Source: DAOVGU01 sp030637775 [NCBI: bacterium] (GTDB lineage: Bacteria > Ratteibacteria > UBA8468). From it: DNA of 5,308 bases. The position numbers were made by a program, and so were the translations under genes. The stretch is taken from contig DAOWFY010000174.1 of NCBI GenBank assembly GCA_030637775.1, forward strand, positions 1 to 5,308, read 5' to 3'. Each line of letters begins with the position of its first letter. The stretch's first letter is position 1. The notes beneath the pieces are model-generated. The model did not search any database. It worked only from the letters and a program-made list of their open reading frames with translations, and was not told where the DNA came from. Positions 1-4,022 of the stretch are shown here, piece after piece.

Positions 1-1
1 G

Positions 2-18
2 TTAAGCATGTAGTAAAT
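2..18. repeat. 17-bp direct repeat, left copy
   Basis: The sequence ttaagcatgtagtaaat occurs here and again, identical and in the same orientation, at 3024-3040. This copy lies just beyond the terminator of the export gene pair, and the other lies upstream of the pair's first gene. Bases on either side do not match, so the shared block is exactly 17 bp inside this window. Its function is unknown. It could be a regulator site, an intergenic repeat family, or a scar of insertion. Confidence 0.7.
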
Positions 19-24
19 CTCAAT

Positions 25-55
25 AAAAAAGGGGCGATAACTCCGATATTGCCCC
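25..55 (-). terminator. Rho-independent terminator of the wzc-wza unit
   Basis: Read on the minus strand, GGGGCAATA (55-47) can pair with TATCGCCCC (39-31) around a 7-nt loop. There is one A-C mismatch in the 9-bp stem, and four G-C pairs plus a C-G pair lie at the base. The stem is followed directly by six T residues (30-25). It lies 36 bp past the stop codon of the export lipoprotein gene. The T-run is on the minus-strand side only, so termination is expected for leftward transcription and not for rightward. Confidence 0.88.
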
Positions 56-90
56 GGGTGGGATTGGACAAGCAATGTTCTTGTTCTCCC

Positions 91-870
91 TTACTGGATG
101 ATCGTAGCTTCTGGCTTTTCTCCCTTAAAGACATCACCTACTGAGGGTCCCAGGACAATTCCCCGCTCCAGTTCAACAATGGGGGAGAGAATGTTGGATA
201 AATGTCCAAAGAAGCGCTCAATATTGGCGATGTGAGTTCTGGGGACATAGAGAATGTCACCTTTTTCAAGGGAGATATTTTTTTTCAGGTCTCCCCTGGT
301 GTAAACCTCTTTTAAGTTAAGAGACATTAGTATCGGTTTTTTTAGATCCCCTCTTATCAGAAGGACGCTTCTCTGTTCTGCGTCCGTGGTGAATCCCCCT
401 GCCTCCAATATCGCCTCCAGAGCGGTCATGGGAATATCCATCTGGAGAATCCCGGGACTTGTAACCTCTCCTAACACAAAAATCTTCTGACTGCGAACCG
501 AGACAACGGTGATACTAATTTTTGGATCTACCAGATATTTTAGCAATCCTTGCCTCAATTTATCGCGCAGCTGGACCAAGCTCAGCCCACCAGCCTGAAT
601 CTCTCCTAGAGGCGGGTAAGAAATTGTTCCCGAAGAGCTAACCTTGACGGTTCTGCTTAAATCCTCCTGCCGCCAGACCGCTATTTCCACTTCATCTCCC
701 GGACCAAGGATGAACTGGCTTACCCTAACCTCCTTTATCTCTTCTCTTTTCTCTGTCTTCTCCGGAACTTTTATCTTGTGGGAATGCTGTCTTACCGAAG
801 AGCAACCGAGGAAGGATAAGCTAATAACCAAGAATAAAGCAATATCGCCTAAATATTTACCGTGTCTCAA
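91..870 (-). CDS. wza: Polysaccharide export outer-membrane lipoprotein (Wza-like, Poly_export + SLBB)
   Basis: This is a 259-residue member of the Wza/KpsD-type export family, which forms the outer-membrane channel through which capsule or exopolysaccharide leaves the cell. Residues 1-23 form a lipoprotein signal with lipobox FLGC, so Cys23 should be acylated. A Poly_export domain spans about 52-123, starting at ILGPGDEVEIAVW. An SLBB domain follows at about 128-175 (FVLGEVTSPG, then ILEAGGF). The usual closing motif GDILYVP is at 204-210. The C-terminal 45 residues contain a possible amphipathic helix and end in a polar tail. At 259 residues it is shorter than E. coli Wza (about 380) and has one recognisable SLBB repeat. 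The start codon is TTG, chosen because AGGGAG lies 7 nt upstream and the signal peptide begins here. The gene begins 14 bp after the stop of the Wzc-like gene, so the two are almost certainly co-transcribed. The symbol is given by family resemblance. Confidence 0.93.
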   Translation of the reverse strand: MRHGKYLGDIALFLVISLSFLGCSSVRQHSHKIKVPEKTEKREEIKEVRVSQFILGPGDEVEIAVWRQEDLSRTVKVSSSGTISYPPLGEIQAGGLSLVQLRDKLRQGLLKYLVDPKISITVVSVRSQKIFVLGEVTSPGILQMDIPMTALEAILEAGGFTTDAEQRSVLLIRGDLKKPILMSLNLKEVYTRGDLKKNISLEKGDILYVPRTHIANIERFFGHLSNILSPIVELERGIVLGPSVGDVFKGEKPEATIIQ

Positions 871-877
871 TTTTTTT

Positions 878-883
878 CTCCCT
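878..883 (-). promoter_or_regulatory. Ribosome binding site that fixes the TTG start of the export lipoprotein
   Basis: On the minus strand AGGGAG is followed by a run of seven A residues and then TTG. The site lies immediately after the TGA of the upstream kinase gene. No ATG in a suitable position offers both a ribosome site and an intact lipoprotein signal, so this site decides the start. Confidence 0.75.
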
Positions 884-884
884 T

Positions 885-2948
885 TCAGTAGTAATAACCG
901 CTTTTTCCTGCCCGGAATTTGTTCAACACAACGCCCAAAATCTTAGCTTTGGCATTCTTCAGGACTTCACTGACATGAACTGCATCTTTCCGGCTTACTT
1001 TACCCGCTTCCAGAACGAGCAGAGCGTTTCTCAGAGAAGTCGCTAATACCACAGTATCGGCAACAGCAAGGATGGCAGCAGTATCATAGATAATGACATC
1101 GAACTTTTCGCCCAATCTGCTGATGAGTTCCTTTAGTTTTGTCGATTCAAGAAGACGGCCTGAATCAGGAGGATATTCACCGCACGCAAGCACGCTTAGC
1201 CCTTCCACATCAGCAGGCTGGATAGCCTCATCTATTTTCACCTTCCCGGAAAGTATTTCGCTTAGCCCTGGTTTCCGGGAGAGATTAAAGAGGGGAGGCA
1301 CACCTGGCTTGACAAAATCAGCGTCAACCAAGAGGACCTTTTTTTTATTTTGGGCGATGGTGATACTTAAGTTTGCGGCGATGATAGTTTTTCCTTCCCC
1401 TGGCCCAGCACTGGTTACAAGAAGGTGCTTAATTTCTTCATCGATGGTTGCCATCTTGATGTTGTGCGCGACTCTCCGGTAGGCATCCGCCAGATGATCG
1501 GTTTCCCCCTTTTTGCTGAGCAAAATCTCCATTTTCTTTGGTATCAGCGGGATTGTTCCTAAAAGAGGGGTTTTTAAGTACTCCTTAGTATCCTCGGCAT
1601 CCTTGATGGTATCATCGATATATTCTGAAAGAAATCCGAGTCCAAGACCGCTCATCAAACCCAGGGAAGCGCCCAGCACGATACAGAAAACCATCTTTGG
1701 CTTGGCTGGTTTCTGAGGCAATTCTGCCGGTGCAACCAGGTGGACATTGCACAATTGTAGTGCGCTCGCTAAGGTTATCTCATCGCGGTACTTCAGAAGT
1801 GAACCGTATATATCCTGAGCAGTGTCTACCGTCAATTGTAGTTGCGCCAGTTGATATTCTTTCATCGGTAGGGTAAGTAGCCTCTCCGAGTATTTCTTAA
1901 TGAGTGTATCGATTTCCTTTAAGCGAATCTCTAAAGCAGCAATTTCCTTTTCCAAAGTACTCAGTTCCGGAGCCATCTCTTGATGAACTTTGAGTTCCTG
2001 CGCCAATTCCCCTTTTGTTTTTTCTATCTTCTTCTTTGCCGTGATTACCTCGGGGTGTTCATTGGTAAATTCGGCAAGAAGTCCGGCCAGATTTGCTTCC
2101 TCTTGAGCAAGTTCTCTCTTTAAAGTTTCAATCTGAGGGCTTGCGCTCACAACTCCCGCCGAAATCATCGTCTCGACTTCCTTTTCCAATTGCGCTCTTG
2201 TTGTTCTAAGTTTTATCTTATTCTCATAGAGGTCGATGATACTTGCTTCTTTGTCCTTATTTAATTCCGTTATTTTTTCTATGGCCGTGCTGATCTCCTT
2301 ATTCAGATCAACTGTCTTTTCCTTTTCCTGGAACCTCTTGAGTTCTGTAAGTGCAGTCGTGTACTTTTTCCCTACCCCATCGATCTCTTTGTCGACAAAC
2401 TCATTGAGCTCTACCAGTTCCTCGCGCGACAATTTCTTTGTCTCACTGATATAAATATTTGCCAGAATATTGGCAAGCTCCATCGCTTCGGTTTTGTTAT
2501 CCGATTCCCCGGTAATCTCTAAGATATCGGTCTCCTCATATTGCTCTACAATAAGCCTTCTGTGAGGAAATATCGTCGGCAGGAAGATTGATTTGGTCAG
2601 GTCTTCCACCTTCAACCACTTGCCCTTTTTATCCTTTAACTGGAGCTTCTTGATTACCTTATCGACAACTGGCCAGGAGGTTATCAGGGCTATCTGTGTA
2701 TCGATGGGGTTATCACTCACAGACTTTGTCAAAGTGAGTTGGTCCAGCCCCTCGAGATCAATACCTTCTAAGAGGGAGGTTTCGACCCCGCTGGCAGAGA
2801 TAAACAACCGGGCTGTAGCCCGATAGGTAGGTTTGAATTTCTTCACTAAAAAACTGCCGATAGAGATGATTAAAAAGATGATTGTAAATGCGGGAATGAT
2901 CATCCACTTCCGGCGACAAATAATCTCCCATATCCTTCTTAATTCCAT
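885..2948 (-). CDS. wzc: Wzc-like polysaccharide co-polymerase with cytoplasmic tyrosine autokinase (BY-kinase)
   Basis: This 687-residue inner-membrane protein controls polysaccharide chain length and, in the known family, docks onto the Wza channel. The N-terminus ELRRIWEIICRRKW is the typical Wzz start, followed by transmembrane segment 1 at about 15-35. The periplasmic part (about 36-415) has a Wzz domain, long charged coiled-coil stretches (about 180-375) and a GNVR-like segment (about 355-420). The Pro-rich sequence PAELPQKPAKP (407-417) precedes transmembrane segment 2 (about 419-440). The cytoplasmic kinase carries Walker A GPGEGKT (515-521, Lys520), Walker A' VLLVDAD (538-544) and Walker B VIIYDT (618-623, Asp622). 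It ends in three tyrosines (685-687), a minimal version of the autophosphorylated tail. After Walker B the common Pro-Pro is Ala-Ala (624-625). ATG is chosen from the conserved N-terminus; the ribosome site upstream is weak (CCAGAG). It is first of the pair with the export lipoprotein. Confidence 0.95.
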   Translation of the reverse strand: MELRRIWEIICRRKWMIIPAFTIIFLIISIGSFLVKKFKPTYRATARLFISASGVETSLLEGIDLEGLDQLTLTKSVSDNPIDTQIALITSWPVVDKVIKKLQLKDKKGKWLKVEDLTKSIFLPTIFPHRRLIVEQYEETDILEITGESDNKTEAMELANILANIYISETKKLSREELVELNEFVDKEIDGVGKKYTTALTELKRFQEKEKTVDLNKEISTAIEKITELNKDKEASIIDLYENKIKLRTTRAQLEKEVETMISAGVVSASPQIETLKRELAQEEANLAGLLAEFTNEHPEVITAKKKIEKTKGELAQELKVHQEMAPELSTLEKEIAALEIRLKEIDTLIKKYSERLLTLPMKEYQLAQLQLTVDTAQDIYGSLLKYRDEITLASALQLCNVHLVAPAELPQKPAKPKMVFCIVLGASLGLMSGLGLGFLSEYIDDTIKDAEDTKEYLKTPLLGTIPLIPKKMEILLSKKGETDHLADAYRRVAHNIKMATIDEEIKHLLVTSAGPGEGKTIIAANLSITIAQNKKKVLLVDADFVKPGVPPLFNLSRKPGLSEILSGKVKIDEAIQPADVEGLSVLACGEYPPDSGRLLESTKLKELISRLGEKFDVIIYDTAAILAVADTVVLATSLRNALLVLEAGKVSRKDAVHVSEVLKNAKAKILGVVLNKFRAGKSGYYY

Positions 2949-2973
2949 CTCTGGTATAGGATAAATTACGATA

Positions 2974-2987
2974 CTACACTCTACACT
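2974..2987. repeat. Tandem heptamer upstream of wzc
   Basis: CTACACT is repeated twice without a gap. The pair sits between GATA (2970-2973) and TATC (2987-2990), which are inverted copies of each other, and lies 26 to 39 nt before the wzc start codon. A tandem half-site of this kind is compatible with binding of a response regulator of the OmpR type, but nothing here names the protein. Confidence 0.4.
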
Positions 2988-2999
2988 ATCTTCAGTAGT

Positions 3000-3005
3000 A
3001 ATATA
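3000..3005 (-). promoter_or_regulatory. Possible -10 element for wzc-wza
   Basis: TATATT on the minus strand differs from the sigma-70 -10 consensus at one position and lies 52 nt before the wzc start. The best -35 at 16-bp spacing is TTAATC, which is poor and overlaps the end of the 17-bp repeat. The gap is AT-rich, so such matches arise by chance. The gap length and the palindrome upstream nevertheless suggest that a promoter lies somewhere in 2949-3122. Confidence 0.25.
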
Positions 3006-3023
3006 CGTAATTAGTCTTTCAGA

Positions 3024-3040
3024 TTAAGCATGTAGTAAAT
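3024..3040. repeat. 17-bp direct repeat, right copy
   Basis: Identical to bases 2-18 and in the same orientation, 3022 bp away. It lies between the 36-bp palindrome and the wzc start. Together the two copies enclose the complete wzc-wza unit with its terminator. An exact 17-mer recurring inside a window this size is unlikely by chance, on the order of 1 in 1000 from simple base counting. Confidence 0.7.
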
Positions 3041-3045
3041 TAATA

Positions 3046-3081
3046 GACGCAGATGCACACAGATCTGCGTTTATCTGCGTC
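3046..3081. repeat. 36-bp imperfect palindrome built from CGCAGAT units
   Basis: The two 18-base halves match as reverse complements at 15 positions, with centre AGATCT. The outer 9 bases (gacgcagat and atctgcgtc) pair perfectly. The element contains ACGCAGAT at 3047, ACACAGAT at 3057, and ATCTGCGT at 3063 and 3073, so like-oriented units start 10 bp apart. The left ACGCAGAT can pair with either right-hand unit, giving two alternative hairpins. It resembles the CGCAGAT/ATCTGTG intergenic repeats seen in many environmental bacterial genomes. No T-run follows on either strand, so it is not a standard terminator. Confidence 0.7.
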
Positions 3082-3122
3082 CAAAAAGGGAATTCCTATA
3101 TGATATATTAACCAATATTGGG

Positions 3123-3284
3123 TTAAGGAGCCCAACGACCCTCTACCCAGACTGCTCCTTTCCAATGACCGGGAACCCAGACTCTGCCAGGCCGAGGGCG
3201 AGGAGAAACCACCGTAACACATCCTGCAAGAAAGACAATTACCAGCAGGATGAGAAGAGATAATGATACCTTTTTGGTTCTCAT
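3123..3284 (-). CDS. Small WXXGXW-motif lipoprotein
   Basis: This 53-residue protein has a clear lipoprotein signal: MRTKK, a hydrophobic stretch, then lipobox FLAGC with Cys22. The mature part is only about 32 residues. It has a Pro-Arg segment (SPRPRPGR) and two WXXGXW motifs, WVPGHW (36-41) and WVEGRW (46-51). Tiny lipoproteins of this design are widespread and are usually filed as WXXGXW or YXWGXW repeat proteins of unknown function. The start is set at the ATG preceded by ACGGAGG with a 4-nt spacer. An in-frame ATG 14 codons earlier has no ribosome site and would put a polar extension ahead of the signal. The gene follows the larger repeat protein by 35 bp and shares its motif, so the two are paralogues and probably co-transcribed. 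An envelope location is well supported; any role in polysaccharide binding is inference. Confidence 0.82.
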   Translation of the reverse strand: MRTKKVSLSLLILLVIVFLAGCVTVVSPRPRPGRVWVPGHWKGAVWVEGRWAP

Positions 3285-3288
3285 TTTT

Positions 3289-3293
3289 CCTCC
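3289..3293 (-). promoter_or_regulatory. Ribosome binding site choosing the start of the small lipoprotein
   Basis: GGAGG on the minus strand, 4 nt before ATG. It selects the short 53-residue form with an intact lipoprotein signal over the in-frame ATG at 3326, which overlaps the stop of the preceding gene as TGATG. Confidence 0.7.
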
Positions 3294-3319
3294 GTATAAA
3301 TGAGTTTCTTCAACGATCA

Positions 3320-3928
3320 TCACCAAGGTCTTGGTCGGGGTCTTGGAGGTAGTGGAGGGGGGACCTTAACTTTTTCCCAGTGGCCGGGAACCCAGTAGCG
3401 GTCTCTACTCACTCCTACCCAATACCCAATAACCCAGACTCGAGGACCAGCGGGTGGCTGGAGAATCCGCTCCCAATAGCCAGGAACCCAATGTCTGTCT
3501 TTCCCTTTTCCCTCCCAATAGCCAGGAACCCATTTATGGGGACCGGCGGGAGGAGTAATCTCCTCCCAATAGCCAGGAACCCAATGTCTGTCTTTCCCTT
3601 TTCCCTCCCAATAGCCAGGAACCCATTCTTTTGGTTCCGAAGGGATGACAGTTACAAACTCCCAATGGGTCGCAACCCATCCTTTCTTAGCATCCCAGTG
3701 GCCTTCCACCCAGGTGCAGGGACCGGCGGGAGGAACGGTAATTACCATCCAGGCCCCACTTCTCCACTCATAGGGACCGGGAGCAGGCGCCACCACAAGA
3801 ACCCATTTAGCCTCTATCTTCACCCATACCTTTCCGGCCGGAGGCTTTCTTAATTTTCCAAAACCTTCGGTACTCAAAAGAAGACATAGAATGAAGGCCG
3901 CTAAAAGAATCTTTATACCTTTTTTCAT
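3320..3928 (-). CDS. Secreted WXXGXW tandem-repeat protein, function unknown
   Basis: This 202-residue exported protein has a type I signal peptide (about 1-24, MKKGIKILLAAFILCLLL then STEGFG). The rest is built from Trp-Gly motifs. After two divergent units (residues 28-65) come four modules of about 31 residues. A full module reads PPAGP, then WVPGYW, a linker GKGKDRH, and a second WVPGYW. Motif starts are at 73, 102, 116, 133, 146, 165 and 179, plus a decayed one (WVATHW) at 84. The middle two modules carry identical blocks at residues 102-122 and 133-153. The C-terminus is Pro-Arg rich (PPPLPPRPRPRPW). Cys15 lies inside the hydrophobic core, so it is not a good lipobox. The start ATG has GAGGGGG 7 nt upstream. 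The family (WXXGXW repeat, Pfam) has no established activity. The many spaced aromatic residues would fit a carbohydrate- or wall-binding surface, but that is inference. Confidence 0.85.
   Translation of the reverse strand: MKKGIKILLAAFILCLLLSTEGFGKLRKPPAGKVWVKIEAKWVLVVAPAPGPYEWRSGAWMVITVPPAGPCTWVEGHWDAKKGWVATHWEFVTVIPSEPKEWVPGYWEGKGKDRHWVPGYWEEITPPAGPHKWVPGYWEGKGKDRHWVPGYWERILQPPAGPRVWVIGYWVGVSRDRYWVPGHWEKVKVPPPLPPRPRPRPW
3470..3627. repeat. 65-bp perfect direct repeat inside the WXXGXW gene
   Basis: Bases 3470-3534 and 3563-3627 are identical and are offset by 93 bp, exactly 31 codons. Inside each 65-bp block a 21-bp unit coding WVPGYWE on the minus strand occurs twice, so that unit is found at 3470, 3512, 3563 and 3605. 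Identity at synonymous positions shows a recent duplication or gene conversion, not selection on protein sequence alone. The flanking modules code similar protein with different DNA and are older copies. Confidence 0.92.
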
Positions 3929-3932
3929 CTTT

Positions 3933-3983
3933 TTACCCCCTCATTAACTTGTTTCCCAACAAAAACATTTTCCTTTTCTTCAT
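3933..3983 (-). CDS. Putative 16-residue leader ORF upstream of the WXXGXW gene
   Basis: The ORF encodes MKKRKMFLLGNKLMRG and stops at TAA. It is preceded by GGAGGTGAT (3996-3988), which matches nine bases of the 16S rRNA 3' end complement and has an 8-nt gap from GGAGG to ATG. This is the strongest ribosome site in the window. The stop is 4 nt before the ATG of the WXXGXW gene, and the last two sense codons lie within that gene's own ribosome site (GAGGGGG). The arrangement suggests translational coupling: ribosomes finishing the leader could reinitiate, or could cover the downstream site. No regulatory residue run is obvious. Alternatively it is a relic signal-peptide start, because MKKRKMFLL resembles the MKKGIKILL of the next gene. 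Whether it is translated cannot be told from sequence alone. Confidence 0.5.
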   Translation of the reverse strand: MKKRKMFLLGNKLMRG

Positions 3984-3987
3984 CTTA

Positions 3988-3996
3988 ATCACCTCC
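3988..3996 (-). promoter_or_regulatory. Near-consensus ribosome binding site of the leader ORF
   Basis: GGAGGTGAT on the minus strand has ideal spacing to the ATG at 3983. The next full-length gene starts 55 nt after this ATG in another frame, so the site cannot serve it directly. That is the main reason for calling the small ORF. Confidence 0.65.
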
Positions 3997-4022
3997 ATAG
4001 TTCAATTATTCTTTTAAAATCT

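Noticed and set aside
644-1482. Plus-strand ORFs at 644-946 and 1093-1482
   Set aside because: They are antisense to conserved parts of the wza and wzc genes, including Walker A, and lack plausible starts.
3108-3126. Hairpin ttaacc / ggttaa at the stop of the small lipoprotein gene as a terminator
   Set aside because: The stem is six AT-rich pairs and has no T-run on the minus strand. It may fold weakly but is not a convincing terminator.
3040-3222. 60-codon minus-strand ORF across the small lipoprotein and the palindrome
   Set aside because: It is out of frame with the lipoprotein gene, starts within it without a ribosome site, and runs into the intergenic palindrome.
3123-3326. 67-residue version of the small lipoprotein starting at the upstream ATG
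   Set aside because: Although the TGATG overlap with the previous stop could allow coupling, it would add 14 polar residues before the signal peptide. GGAGG clearly precedes the internal ATG.
3470-3627. CRISPR-like regular repeats
   Set aside because: The repeats lie in a protein-coding frame, the spacing alternates between 42 and 51 bp, and the intervening DNA is itself repeated, so there are no unique spacers.
3380-3853. 157-codon plus-strand ORF with repeated PIARNP
   Set aside because: It is the antisense shadow of the WXXGXW repeats. The repetition comes from the minus-strand gene, and there is no ribosome site or signal on this strand.
4001-4022. AT-rich stretch after the lyase stop as a promoter for the repeat-protein genes
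   Set aside because: It contains TTTTAAAA and AATAAT, but no paired -35 element could be defended, so no promoter is called there.
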